This document shows positions 25,953-34,314 of a DNA stretch of 64,000 nt, piece after piece. Origin of the DNA: Streptomyces sp. LHD-70 (GTDB lineage: Bacteria > Actinomycetota > Actinomycetes > Streptomycetales > Streptomycetaceae); the NCBI RefSeq assembly GCF_031157275.1, contig NZ_JAVIFW010000002.1:310001-374000 (forward strand), given 5' to 3'. The notes under the pieces are model-generated. The model did no database searches, was not told the origin of the DNA, and saw only the letters and a list, made by a program, of their open reading frames with translations. The translations under genes and the position numbers were made by a program. The first letter of the stretch is position 1; each line of letters opens with the position of its first letter.

Positions 25953-26447
25953 CTAGCTCTCCGAGCTGTCGTTCAACTGGCCGAGGAGGCGGGCCAGTTC
26001 GGCCACCTCGCGCCGGTCCCAGCCCGCCAGGCGCTGCACGTACTTGGCGCGGCGCGCGTCCCGGACCGTGCGGAAGCGGGCCCGGCCCTCCTCGGTGAGG
26101 CGCATCAGGGAGGCCCGTCCGTCGACGGGGTCCGGGTCGCGGGCGACGAGCCCCAGGTCCTCCAGGGCCCGCAGCTGACGGCTCATCGTGGCCTTGCCGA
26201 CGCCGATGTACGCGGCGAGTTCGGTGGCGCGCTGCGGCCCGCCCTCCTCGAGGCGGACGAGCAGTCCGTACGCGGCGGGCTCCAGGTCGGGGTGGACCGC
26301 GCGGGCCATCTCGCCGGAGGAGGCGCGGGCGCGGCGCAGGAAGACGGTCAACTCGCGTTCCAGGGCGAGGAATTCGTGGTCCACACCACTATCGGGGCGC
26401 GGCGCGTCTCCGCTCGCTCCGCCGCTCTGGTGCACGTCAGCAGCCAT
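25953..26447 (-). CDS. MarR family transcriptional regulator
   Basis: Encodes 164 residues. The winged helix is at about 55-125: LEPAAYGLLVRLEEGGPQRATELA leads to GVGKATMSRQLRALEDLGLVARDPDPVDGR, which includes the recognition helix and the D-R-wing. The dimerisation helices flank it. It lies divergent from the GH25 lysozyme gene with a 224-bp region between, so it may regulate itself and possibly the lysozyme. No ligand can be inferred. Confidence 0.9.
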   Translation of the reverse strand: MAADVHQSGGASGDAPRPDSGVDHEFLALERELTVFLRRARASSGEMARAVHPDLEPAAYGLLVRLEEGGPQRATELAAYIGVGKATMSRQLRALEDLGLVARDPDPVDGRASLMRLTEEGRARFRTVRDARRAKYVQRLAGWDRREVAELARLLGQLNDSSES

Positions 26448-26671
26448 GAATCGCTTTCCCGTTCCTGAAAGTTTCTTCCCGCGACGCCCTATCGCCGCAG
26501 CTCGGCCAGTATTCCGCAGGAGTAGACCTTCGGCAGCCCTCGGACCCTCTTCCCTGGCGGGGTTCTACGTGCGTAGCGTCGGGTATGACATGAACACGAT
26601 CGATTCGTTCGACTCCCCCGGTTCGTTCCAGGTCCCCCCACCGCACCCTTGAGGCCCTTCGGAGGCGCTCC

Positions 26672-27517
26672 ATGCCTGTGCACAGACCCGGATCCCCCAC
26701 CAGATCGCACCGCTCCCGCAAGCCGGTGATCGCGGTCCTGCTCACCGTCCTCTCCCTCCTCCTCGCCTTCCCCACCACGGCGCAGGCCGCCGAGGACATC
26801 CCGCCGCGCGGCTCCGCGCACATGGGCATGGGCGTCATCGAGCACGACGGCGAGGGCCCGCTGCCGCCCGGCTCCCCGCGCGCGGCCGCCGTGCAGACGG
26901 AGGGCGTGGACGTCTCCAGCCACCAGGGCAACGTCAATTGGGCGTCGCTCTGGCGCAGTGGCGTCAAGTGGGCCTACGTGAAGGCGACCGAGGGCACGTA
27001 CTACAAGAACCCGTACTTCGCGCAGCAGTACAACGGCTCGTACAACGTCGGGATGATCCGGGGCGCGTACCACTTCGCCACCCCGAACACCACGAGCGGC
27101 GCCGCGCAGGCGGACTACTTCGTCAACAACGGCGGCGGCTGGTCGCGGGACGGCAAGACGCTGCCGGGGGCGCTCGACATCGAGTGGAATCCGTACGGGA
27201 GCCAGTGCTTCGGCAAGTCGCAGGCCGGGATGGTCAGCTGGATCTGGGACTTCGTCAACCGCTACAAGACGCGCACCGGCCGCTATCCGGTGATCTACAC
27301 GGCCACCAGCTGGTGGAAGACCTGCACGGGCAACTACAGCGGCTTCGCGACGAACCATCCGCTGTGGGTGGCCCGGTACAACTCCACGCCGGGTGAGCTC
27401 CCGGCGGGCTGGAGCTTCTACACGATGTGGCAGTACACGTCCTCCGGCCCGATCGTGGGCGACCACAACAAGTTCAACGGGGCGTACGACCGACTGCAGG
27501 CGCTGGCCAACGGTTAG
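26672..27517 (+). CDS. Secreted GH25 lysozyme (1,4-beta-N-acetylmuramidase)
   Basis: Encodes 281 residues with an excellent site (GGAGG). A signal peptide of about 41 residues (VIAVLLTVLSLLLAFPTTAQA) is followed by the GH25 domain: GVDVSSHQGNVNWASLW, WAYVKATEGTYYKNPYF, GAYHFATP, ALDIEWN and WQYTSSGPI. The conserved acid residues D (in DVSSHQ) and D-x-E (in DIEW) form the active site. The enzyme cuts glycan strands of peptidoglycan, as in cellosyl of S. coelicolor. A strong terminator follows the stop. Confidence 0.92.
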   Translation: MPVHRPGSPTRSHRSRKPVIAVLLTVLSLLLAFPTTAQAAEDIPPRGSAHMGMGVIEHDGEGPLPPGSPRAAAVQTEGVDVSSHQGNVNWASLWRSGVKWAYVKATEGTYYKNPYFAQQYNGSYNVGMIRGAYHFATPNTTSGAAQADYFVNNGGGWSRDGKTLPGALDIEWNPYGSQCFGKSQAGMVSWIWDFVNRYKTRTGRYPVIYTATSWWKTCTGNYSGFATNHPLWVARYNSTPGELPAGWSFYTMWQYTSSGPIVGDHNKFNGAYDRLQALANG

Positions 27518-27545
27518 CTGTCCTGACGGACGGGCCTCCGTAAAA

Positions 27546-27577
27546 GCCGGAGGGGCTGAATTCTCAGCCCCTCCGGC
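27546..27577. terminator. Perfect 14-bp stem terminator between convergent genes
   Basis: GCCGGAGGGGCTGA - ATTC - TCAGCCCCTCCGGC. It lies 28 bp after the GH25 stop and just 3' of the lon stop, so it can end transcripts from both sides. The arm GCCGGAGGGGCT is the core of a dispersed family also seen at 30157 and 41491. Confidence 0.9.
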
Positions 27578-27583
27578 GTCGCC

Positions 27584-29986
27584 CTACGCCGCGACCGGCA
27601 CCCCCAACTCCGCTGGTGCGAGGGCCAGTTCGAGCACCTGGCGGACGTCGGTGACCGGGTGCACGTCCAGCTTCTCCAGGACCTCGGCCGGTACGTCGTC
27701 GAGGTCCGCCTCGTTCCGCTTCGGGATGATCACCGTGGTGATCCCCGCCCGGTGCGCGGCGAGCAGCTTCTGCTTGACGCCGCCGATCGGCAGCACGCGT
27801 CCGGTCAGGGACACCTCACCCGTCATCGCCACGTCCGTACGGACGAGCCGCCCGGAGAGCAGCGACGCGAGCGCCGCCGTCATCGTGATGCCCGCGCTCG
27901 GCCCGTCCTTCGGGACCGCGCCCGCCGGGAAGTGGATGTGCGCCCCCCGGTCCTTCAAGTCGCCTACGGGCAGCTCCAGTTCGGCCCCGTGCGAGCGGAG
28001 GAAGGAGAGCGCGATCTGCGCGGACTCCTTCATCACGTCGCCGAGCTGACCGGTCAGGGTCAGCCCCGCCGCGCCCGTCTCCGGGTCGGCCAGGGACGCC
28101 TCCACGTACAGCACGTCGCCGCCCGCGCCGGTGACCGCGAGGCCGGTGGCCACGCCGGGCACCGCGGTGCGCCGCTCGGCCGGATCCTGGGCGGACTCGG
28201 GCACGTGGTGCGGCCGTCCGATCAGGCCGCGCAGGTCGTCGGCGGTGACGGTGAACGGCAGCTCCCGCTCGCCGAGTTCGCTCTGCGCGGCGACCTTGCG
28301 CAGCAGTCGGCCGACCGAGCGCTCCAGGTTGCGGACGCCGGCCTCGCGCGTGTACTCACCGGCCAGCTTGCGCAGCGCGGACTCGTCGAGGACGACCTCG
28401 TCCCCGGCCAGTCCCGCCCGCTCCAGCTGGCGCGGGAGCAGGTGGTCGCGGGCGATGACGACCTTCTCGTCCTCGGTGTAGCCGTCGAGCCGGACCAGTT
28501 CCATACGGTCGAGCAGCGCCTCCGGGATGGCCTCCAGGACGTTGGCGGTGGCCAGGAAGACGACGTCGCTCAGGTCGAGTTCGACCTCCAGGTAGTGGTC
28601 GCGGAACGTGTGGTTCTGTGCCGGGTCGAGGACTTCGAGCAGGGCCGCGGCCGGGTCGCCGCGGAAGTCGGAGCCGACCTTGTCGATCTCGTCGAGCAGG
28701 ACGACCGGGTTCATCGAGCCCGCCTCCTTGACCGCCCGCACGATCCGTCCGGGCAGCGCCCCCACGTACGTACGCCGGTGGCCGCGGATCTCCGCCTCGT
28801 CGCGGACACCGCCGAGGGCGACGCGGACGAACTTGCGGCCCATGGCGTGCGCGACGGACTCGCCGAGCGAGGTCTTGCCGACGCCGGGCGGGCCGACGAG
28901 CGCGAGCACGGCGCCGCCGCGACGGCCGCCGACCACGCCGAGCCCCCGCTCCGCACGGCGCTTGCGCACCGCCAGGTACTCGGTGATCCGCTCCTTCACG
29001 TCCTCCAGGCCCGCGTGCTCGGCGTCGAGGACGGCCTTGGCGCCCTGGATGTCGTACTGGTCCTCCGTCCGCTCGTTCCACGGGAGTTCGAGCACGGTGT
29101 CCAGCCAGGTGCGGATCCACGAGCCCTCGGGGGACTGGTCGCTGGACCGCTCCAGCTTGTCGACCTCCTTGAGCGCGGCCTCGCGGACGTGCTCGGGCAG
29201 ATCCGCCGCCTCGACGCGGGCCCGGTAGTCGTCGGACTCCTCGCCCTCCGACTCCCCGTTGAGCTCGCGCAGTTCCTTGCGTACGGCTTCGAGCTGGCGG
29301 CGGAGCAGGAACTCGCGCTGCTGCTTGTCGACGCCCTCCTGGACGTCCTTCGCGATGGACTCGGCCACGTCCTGCTCGGCGAGGTGGTCGCTGAGCAGCT
29401 TCGCGGCGAGCTTGAGCCGCTCCACGGGGTCGGTGGTCTCCAGGAGTTCGACCTTCTGCGCGGTGGTCAGGAAGGGCGAGTAGCCGGAGTTGTCGGCGAG
29501 CGCGGAGATCTCGTCGATCTGCTGGACCCGGTCCACGACCTGCCAGGCGCCGCGCTTCTTCAGCCAGCTGGTGGCGAGCGCCTTGTACTCCTTGGCCAGT
29601 TCGGTGACGGCGCCCGGCAGCGGGTCGGGCACGGTCTCGTCGACCTCGATGCCCTCCACCCACAGGGCGGCGCCGGGTCCGGTCGTGCCCGCGCCGATCT
29701 GCACGCGCCCGCGGCCCTTGATCAGGGCGCCGGGGTCGCCGTCGGCGAGGCGGCCCACCTGCTCGACCGTGCCGAGGACGCCGGTGCCCGCGTACGTGCC
29801 GTCGATGCGCGGGACGAGCAGGACCTGTGGCTTCCCCGTCTGCCCGCGGGCCGCCGCCTGCGCGGCCTCCACCGCGGCTCGTACGTCGGGATCGTTGAGG
29901 TCCAGGGGCACCACCATGCCGGGCAGCACGACCTCGTCGTCGAGCGGCAGGACGGGCAGGGTGAGCGGTGCGGACGTCGATGCCAT
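27584..29986 (-). CDS. lon: ATP-dependent protease Lon
   Basis: Encodes 800 residues from the ATG at 29986 ([17 protein letters not shown] before it). The LonN substrate-binding region covers about 1-210 and the AAA+ domain has Walker [14 protein letters not shown] and Walker [12 protein letters not shown]. The C-terminal serine protease domain carries the catalytic Ser in [11 protein letters not shown] and Lys in [10 protein letters not shown]. Lon degrades misfolded and regulatory proteins in the cytosol. In Streptomyces it is under heat-shock repressor HspR and activator ClgR; matches to both operators lie directly upstream (separate entries). Confidence 0.97.
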   Translation of the reverse strand: MASTSAPLTLPVLPLDDEVVLPGMVVPLDLNDPDVRAAVEAAQAAARGQTGKPQVLLVPRIDGTYAGTGVLGTVEQVGRLADGDPGALIKGRGRVQIGAGTTGPGAALWVEGIEVDETVPDPLPGAVTELAKEYKALATSWLKKRGAWQVVDRVQQIDEISALADNSGYSPFLTTAQKVELLETTDPVERLKLAAKLLSDHLAEQDVAESIAKDVQEGVDKQQREFLLRRQLEAVRKELRELNGESEGEESDDYRARVEAADLPEHVREAALKEVDKLERSSDQSPEGSWIRTWLDTVLELPWNERTEDQYDIQGAKAVLDAEHAGLEDVKERITEYLAVRKRRAERGLGVVGGRRGGAVLALVGPPGVGKTSLGESVAHAMGRKFVRVALGGVRDEAEIRGHRRTYVGALPGRIVRAVKEAGSMNPVVLLDEIDKVGSDFRGDPAAALLEVLDPAQNHTFRDHYLEVELDLSDVVFLATANVLEAIPEALLDRMELVRLDGYTEDEKVVIARDHLLPRQLERAGLAGDEVVLDESALRKLAGEYTREAGVRNLERSVGRLLRKVAAQSELGERELPFTVTADDLRGLIGRPHHVPESAQDPAERRTAVPGVATGLAVTGAGGDVLYVEASLADPETGAAGLTLTGQLGDVMKESAQIALSFLRSHGAELELPVGDLKDRGAHIHFPAGAVPKDGPSAGITMTAALASLLSGRLVRTDVAMTGEVSLTGRVLPIGGVKQKLLAAHRAGITTVIIPKRNEADLDDVPAEVLEKLDVHPVTDVRQVLELALAPAELGVPVAA

Positions 29987-30007
29987 GATCTCCCCTTCGG
30001 CAGTCAA

Positions 30008-30028
30008 GTTGAGCTATGTGGACTCAAT
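30008..30028 (-). promoter_or_regulatory. HAIR-like operator (HspR) upstream of lon
   Basis: On the lon strand: ATTGAGT - 7 bp (CCACATA) - GCTCAAC, against the HAIR consensus CTTGAGT-N7-ACTCAAG; 11 of 14 positions match. It lies 22 bp before the lon ATG. HspR binds such sites and represses lon, clpB and dnaK in streptomycetes at normal temperature. Confidence 0.75.
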
Positions 30029-30060
30029 GCTGCTGAGCTTGGGGATGTTCCCTCGGGCGC

Positions 30061-30074
30061 GTTCGCCGTGAGCG
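30061..30074. promoter_or_regulatory. ClgR-like box upstream of lon
   Basis: GTTCGC-CGTGA-GCG matches the GTTCGC-N5-GCG core of ClgR, the activator of clp and lon genes in actinobacteria. It is 75 bp before the lon start, a sensible activator distance. The distal arm (GCGATC) fits the palindromic consensus less well. Confidence 0.6.
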
Positions 30075-30103
30075 ATCAGACATAGATCCCCTCCCCGCCC
30101 CTT

Positions 30104-30176
30104 CCCGAAAGTCCTGCGGACGACCACGGGCTCCGCCCCGGACCCCGCTCCTCAAACGCCGGAGGGGCTGGATATA
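30104..30176. repeat. Dispersed Streptomyces repeat, copy 3 (inverted orientation)
   Basis: CCCGAAAGTCCTGCGGACGA, a spacer, then CTCCTCAAACGCCGGAGGGG. Reversed, this is the same order as at 41510-41556 and 9342-9384. Such elements sit between genes many times in streptomycete chromosomes. The 3' arm can still form a weak hairpin with the following AAGCCCCGAAGG. Confidence 0.7.
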
Positions 30177-30200
30177 AGCCCCGAAGGGGCGAGTTCTTAA

Positions 30201-30236
30201 GGGGCGCGGGGAACTGCGCGACCGGCCACGACGGCG
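30201..30236. repeat. Second dispersed repeat family (GGGGAACTGCGCGACC), copy 1
   Basis: GGGGCGCGGGGAACTGCGCG followed by ACCGGCCACGACGGC. An inverted copy lies at 38202-38230 with one difference in 29 bases. It is intergenic both times and has no ORF. I recognise it as a common short repeat of Streptomyces genomes; its function is unknown. Confidence 0.75.
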
Positions 30237-30321
30237 CCGCGGCCGATGAGCGACCGTGAAGCGGGGTTCGGAGGGGGCGCAGCCCCACGACAACTCCCGC
30301 CCCCTTCGGCATGATGCGCCC

Positions 30322-31104
30322 ATGGACCGACTGCGACAGAAGCTCAGCACGATCGCGCACGGCGATCACCCCATCGCCGCCCCGCTGCACGAATCGACGG
30401 TGCGCCACCTCCTCGACCTCGCCCTGCCGCACGGCGACGAGCGCGTCCTCGACCTCGGCTGCGGCGAGGGCGCCTGGCTGCTGCGGGCCGCCGCCGAACG
30501 CCCCGGCGTGCGGGCCGACGGCGTCGACGTGAGCGAGTCCGCGCTCGACCTGGGGCGCGAACGGATCGCCGCCGCCGGGCTCGCCGACCGCGTCGCGCTG
30601 CACCAGGAGGACGCCACGACGTACAGCGCGCCGCACCAGTACGACGCTGTCCTCTGTGTGGGCGCCACCCATGCCTTCGGCGGTCTGCTGCCCACCCTCG
30701 AAGCGGCCCGCAAGCACCTCGCGCCCGGCGGCACCCTGATCGTCGGCGACGGTTTCTGGGAGAAGGCGCCGGGCCCCGAGGTGCTCCAGGTCGGCTTCGC
30801 CGAGGACGAGTTCATGTCCCTGCCGAACACGGTCGACCAGGTCCTGCTCGACCAGTGGATCCCCGTCCACGGCCACATCAGCACGCTCGCCGAGTGGGAC
30901 GAGTACGAGTGGGCGTGGACCGGCACCCTCTCGCGCTGGGCCCTCGACCACGCCGGCGACCCGGACAGCGCCGAGGCCCTGCGTGCCGCCGCCCAGCACC
31001 GCGAGGAGTGGCTGCGCGGCTACCGCGGCACGCTCGGCTTCCTCACGATGCTGCTGCGCCAGGCGGCCCGCCCGGAACCCCAGCACACCCTGTTCCGGCA
31101 CTGA
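30322..31104 (+). CDS. Class I SAM-dependent methyltransferase
   Basis: Encodes 260 residues. VLDLGCGEGAWLLRAA is SAM motif I and ADGVDVSESALDLG motif II, with a further motif YDAVLCVGATHAFGGLL and the GGTLIVGDGFWEKAPG that follows in many ubiquinone/menaquinone-type and natural-product methyltransferases. CATGAT is 6 bases before the ATG, suggesting leaderless translation. The neighbour 60 bp downstream is a spermidine synthase-like protein. No substrate can be inferred. Confidence 0.85.
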   Translation: MDRLRQKLSTIAHGDHPIAAPLHESTVRHLLDLALPHGDERVLDLGCGEGAWLLRAAAERPGVRADGVDVSESALDLGRERIAAAGLADRVALHQEDATTYSAPHQYDAVLCVGATHAFGGLLPTLEAARKHLAPGGTLIVGDGFWEKAPGPEVLQVGFAEDEFMSLPNTVDQVLLDQWIPVHGHISTLAEWDEYEWAWTGTLSRWALDHAGDPDSAEALRAAAQHREEWLRGYRGTLGFLTMLLRQAARPEPQHTLFRH

Positions 31105-31167
31105 GTCCGGCGGGTACGGCCGAAACCCGGTGTCGGGACGGCCTGCGGCTACTGCAGGATGGGCCGC

Positions 31168-31875
31168 ATGCACGACCCGAACGACACCGAGCAGCAGCCC
31201 GTCGTCCTCGACCGCCGCACCGGCCCGCACGGCGAGGTGGTGTTGCGCAGGCACGGCGGGCTGCTGCAGATCATCGCCAACGGCACGTTCCTGATGGACA
31301 CTTCGGACGGGCGTTCCGAGCGGCTGCTCGTGGACGCCGCCCGGGACGCGCTCGGCCCCCTCGACGACAGGCCCGCGCCCTCCGTCCTGATCGGCGGCCT
31401 GGGCGTCGGCTTCTCCCTCGCACACGCCGCCGCCGACCCGTACTGGGGCCGCATCACCGTCGTCGAGCGCGAGGCGGCCATCGTCGACTGGCACCGCACC
31501 GGTCCCCTCGCCCCGTACACCGCCGAGGCGTTCGCGGACCCGCGCACCCGGATCGTCGAGGCCGACCTCGTCGCCCACCTCCACGAGCCGGCCTCGGCCG
31601 AGTATCCGGGGTATGACGCGCTCTGCCTCGACATCGACAACGGGCCCGACTGGACCGTCACCGAGGACAACGACAGCCTCTACTCCCCCGCCGGACTCGC
31701 CGCCTGCGCGGCCCGTCTGCACCCCGGCGGAGTGCTCGCCGTCTGGTCCGCCCAGCCCTCCGCCGGATTCGAGAAGGCTCTGCGCAATGCCGGTTTCGAC
31801 GCGGTACGTACGGAAGAGGTAGCCGTTGCCCGGGGCGTACCGGACGTGGTCCACCTCGGCATCAGGGCTGCGTAG
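31168..31875 (+). CDS. Spermidine synthase-like methyltransferase-fold protein
   Basis: Encodes 235 residues from the ATG at 31168, chosen because CAGGAT is 7 bases upstream as in leaderless genes; an ATG at 31159 adds three residues. VLIGGLGVGFSLAHA and TVVEREAAIVDWHR match the binding loop of the spermidine synthase fold, and YDALCLDIDNGPDWTV is the catalytic-loop region (the usual D-x-x-D/GP becomes DIDNGPDW). Members without an aminopropyl-transfer role are frequent in actinomycetes, so true polyamine synthesis is uncertain. Regulation is not visible. Confidence 0.75.
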   Translation: MHDPNDTEQQPVVLDRRTGPHGEVVLRRHGGLLQIIANGTFLMDTSDGRSERLLVDAARDALGPLDDRPAPSVLIGGLGVGFSLAHAAADPYWGRITVVEREAAIVDWHRTGPLAPYTAEAFADPRTRIVEADLVAHLHEPASAEYPGYDALCLDIDNGPDWTVTEDNDSLYSPAGLAACAARLHPGGVLAVWSAQPSAGFEKALRNAGFDAVRTEEVAVARGVPDVVHLGIRAA

Positions 31876-31976
31876 CCGAGGGCCCGTAACTCCCCGTACG
31901 CTCTGACCCGACACACGCGGGATCTTTACTGCAGATCCACCGAAGGCATTCAAGGCGCATCTTCAGGGGCGGGGCC

Positions 31977-32714
31977 ATGGAGCAGACACACACCTCCCAC
32001 AACGGCACGGCGCCCACGCCGGGTGCCCAGCGCCGGGTCCTCGTGGTCGAGGACGATCCGACCATCGTCGACGCCATCGCCGCCCGGCTGCGCGCGGAGG
32101 GCTTCCTCGTCCAGACCGCGGTCGACGGCCCGTCCGCCGTGGACACCGCCGAGGCCTGGCAGCCCGACCTGCTGATCCTCGACATCATGCTGCCCGGCTT
32201 CGACGGCCTCGAGGTCTGCCGCCGGGTCCAGGCGCAGCGCCCGGTGCCGGTGCTGATGCTGACGGCGCGTGACGACGAGACGGACATGCTGGTCGGCCTC
32301 GGCGTCGGCGCCGACGACTACATGACGAAGCCGTTCTCCATGCGGGAACTGGCGGCCCGGGTGCACGTGCTCCTTCGCCGGGTGGAGCGCGCCGCGCTCG
32401 CCGCCGCGACGCCACGCAGCGGCATACTGCGCCTCGGCGAGCTGGAGATCGACCACGCGCAGCGCCGCGTGCGGGTCCGCTCCGAGGACGTGCACCTCAC
32501 GCCGACCGAGTTCGACCTGCTCGTCTGCCTGGCGAACACCCCGCGCGCGGTGCTCTCCCGCGAGCAGCTGCTCGCCGAGGTCTGGGACTGGGCGGACGCC
32601 TCCGGCACCCGCACCGTCGACAGCCACATCAAGGCGCTCCGCCGGAAGATCGGCGCGGAGCGGATCCGTACGGTGCACGGGGTGGGGTACGCCCTGGAGA
32701 CCCCCACTCCGTGA
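31977..32714 (+). CDS. Response regulator, OmpR/PhoB family
   Basis: Encodes 245 residues. The receiver domain (about 22-135) carries the acidic pair in VVEDDPTIVD, the phosphoacceptor Asp in LLILDIMLPGFDG and the conserved Lys in YMTKPFSMREL. The winged-helix DNA-binding domain (about 150-240) has LTPTEFDLLVCLANTPRAVL and VDSHIKALRRKIG. A histidine kinase gene follows 10 bp later. The pair lies directly before the 2-oxoglutarate dehydrogenase gene, but the 324-bp gap and own promoter of that gene make co-transcription unlikely. Confidence 0.95.
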   Translation: MEQTHTSHNGTAPTPGAQRRVLVVEDDPTIVDAIAARLRAEGFLVQTAVDGPSAVDTAEAWQPDLLILDIMLPGFDGLEVCRRVQAQRPVPVLMLTARDDETDMLVGLGVGADDYMTKPFSMRELAARVHVLLRRVERAALAAATPRSGILRLGELEIDHAQRRVRVRSEDVHLTPTEFDLLVCLANTPRAVLSREQLLAEVWDWADASGTRTVDSHIKALRRKIGAERIRTVHGVGYALETPTP

Positions 32715-32724
32715 GGGGACGGGC

Positions 32725-33990
32725 ATGAACGGGCTGCGGAGCCGGGCGGCCTCCGCCCTGGCGCAGCGGGGCCGAGCGGCGCGGCCGCTCACGGCACGGC
32801 TGCGGCGGCTGCGTCCGCGGACCCGCGGGCGCGATCTGCCCACCGCGCTGCGGCCGAAGCGGCTGCTCTCGGCGGTGCGGCGGCCGAAGACACTCTTCGC
32901 GGGACTGCTGCGGCAGCCGGGCGCGCTGCACGATCTGCGGCCGTTCTCGATCAAGACGAAGCTCGGCACCCTCGTCGTCGTCTCCGTCTTCATCACCACC
33001 GGCCTGCTGATGATCGCCGTGCGCACCGAGACCGAGCTGCGCTTCATCACCGTCTTCTCGGTCATCGCGACACTGCTGATCACTCAGTTCGTGGCGCACT
33101 CCCTGACCGCGCCGCTCGACGAGATGAACACCGTCGCCCGGTCCATTTCGCACGGCGACTACACCCGCCGGGTCCGCGGCGCTGGCCGCCGCGACGAGCT
33201 CGGCGACCTGGCCTGCACCATCAACCGCATGGCCGACGACCTGGAGGCCCAGGACCAGCACCGCAAGGAGCTGGTGGCGAACGTCTCGCACGAGCTGCGC
33301 ACCCCGATCGCGGCGCTGCGCGCGGTCCTGGAGAACGTCGTCGACGGCGTCTCCGAGGCCGACCCGGAGACCATGCGTACCGCCCTGAAGCAGACCGAGC
33401 GCCTCGGCCGCCTGGTGGAGACGCTGCTCGACCTGTCCCGTCTGGACAACGGCGTCGTACCGCTGCGGGCCCGCCGCTTCGAGGTCTGGCCGTATCTGTC
33501 GGGCGTCCTGAAGGAGGCCCAGCTGTCCGGTGCCGCCGCCGCGCAGCGCCAGGGCATGCCGTCCGGCTCGGGCCGGCACATGCGTACGGACGTCCATCTG
33601 CACCTCGACGTCTCGCCGCCGGAGCTGACCGCGCACGCCGACGCGGAGCGCCTGCACCAGGTCGTGGCGAACCTCATCGACAACGCGGTGAAGCACTCCC
33701 CGGCGCACGGCCGGGTCACGGTGCGGGCCAGGCGCGGGCCGACGCCCGAGTCGCTCGACCTGGAAGTGCTCGACGAGGGCCCCGGCATCCCCGAGTCCGA
33801 GTGGCACAAGGTCTTCGAGCGGTTCAACCGGGGCACGGCCGCGGGCAAGCACGGCCCGGACAACGACGGCGGCACCGGCCTCGGCCTCGCCATCGCCCGC
33901 TGGGCGGTCGACCTGCACGGCGGGCGGATCGGAGTGGCCGAATCCACCCGTGGCGCCCGGATCCAGGTCACCCTTCCGGGAATCCCCTGA
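32725..33990 (+). CDS. Sensor histidine kinase, partner of the preceding regulator
   Basis: Encodes 421 residues. An unusually long basic, Arg/Leu-rich cytoplasmic leader (1-75) precedes two close membrane helices (LGTLVVVSVFITTGLLMIAV and ITVFSVIATLLITQFVAHSL) with almost no extracytoplasmic loop. HAMP, the phosphoacceptor motif KELVANVSHELRTPIAALR, N box NLIDNAVKHS, G1 DEGPGIPE and G2 GGTGLGLAIA follow. The near absence of an outer domain suggests it senses the membrane or an intracellular cue. Two-component operon with 10 bp spacing. Confidence 0.95.
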   Translation: MNGLRSRAASALAQRGRAARPLTARLRRLRPRTRGRDLPTALRPKRLLSAVRRPKTLFAGLLRQPGALHDLRPFSIKTKLGTLVVVSVFITTGLLMIAVRTETELRFITVFSVIATLLITQFVAHSLTAPLDEMNTVARSISHGDYTRRVRGAGRRDELGDLACTINRMADDLEAQDQHRKELVANVSHELRTPIAALRAVLENVVDGVSEADPETMRTALKQTERLGRLVETLLDLSRLDNGVVPLRARRFEVWPYLSGVLKEAQLSGAAAAQRQGMPSGSGRHMRTDVHLHLDVSPPELTAHADAERLHQVVANLIDNAVKHSPAHGRVTVRARRGPTPESLDLEVLDEGPGIPESEWHKVFERFNRGTAAGKHGPDNDGGTGLGLAIARWAVDLHGGRIGVAESTRGARIQVTLPGIP

Positions 33991-34314
33991 CACCGCGGGT
34001 TGACGTAGGGTTCGAGGCGGAAGCACAAGATCTTCGAATCTTCGGCTCGCCGCGAACGAAGCAGCGGGGTGTTCACGAGGAACGACGTCTTCCGTGCCAA
34101 GGGTGCGGGCCGACCAGGGGCCGCAGTCGCGGGCGATGCTGCCCAGCCGCAGCGGAACCTCGCTTGTTTCCCGCCATTTACGGCACCGAAACACGCGATC
34201 CAATGTGACTTACGCGACCAAAGTCCCGCCCGGTCTGCACCTCTCGGCCACAGAGGCGTAGCCTTTATTCCCGCTGTCCATCACCTTGTGAAGCGGAAGA
34301 GGGCGGTTACCGCC
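33991..34314. other. Leader region of the 2-oxoglutarate dehydrogenase gene
   Basis: 324 bp without a supported gene. A palindrome AAGAT-CTTCGA-ATCTT lies at 34027-34042. A sigma70-type promoter fits at CTGCAC (34235-34240) and TAGCCT (34259-34264), 18 bp apart, which gives a leader of about 45 nt before the chosen GTG. The frame is open upstream but the reading looks noncoding. Confidence 0.45.

Larger units (their letters stand above)
29987..30321. other. Intergenic region between lon and a methyltransferase gene
   Basis: 335 bp without a gene. It holds the lon control region (HAIR-like site 30008-30028, ClgR-like site 30061-30074), then two dispersed repeats: the GCCGGAGGGGCT family inverted at 30104-30176, and GGGGCGCGGGGAACTGCGCG at 30201-30236. 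The far end has a promoter-like CATGAT just before the next ATG. Confidence 0.6.

Noticed and set aside
27659..30085. Long plus-strand open frame opposite lon (808 codons)
   Set aside because: Shadow of the lon gene by the same effect. It covers the lon promoter and repeat region and has no recognisable domain.
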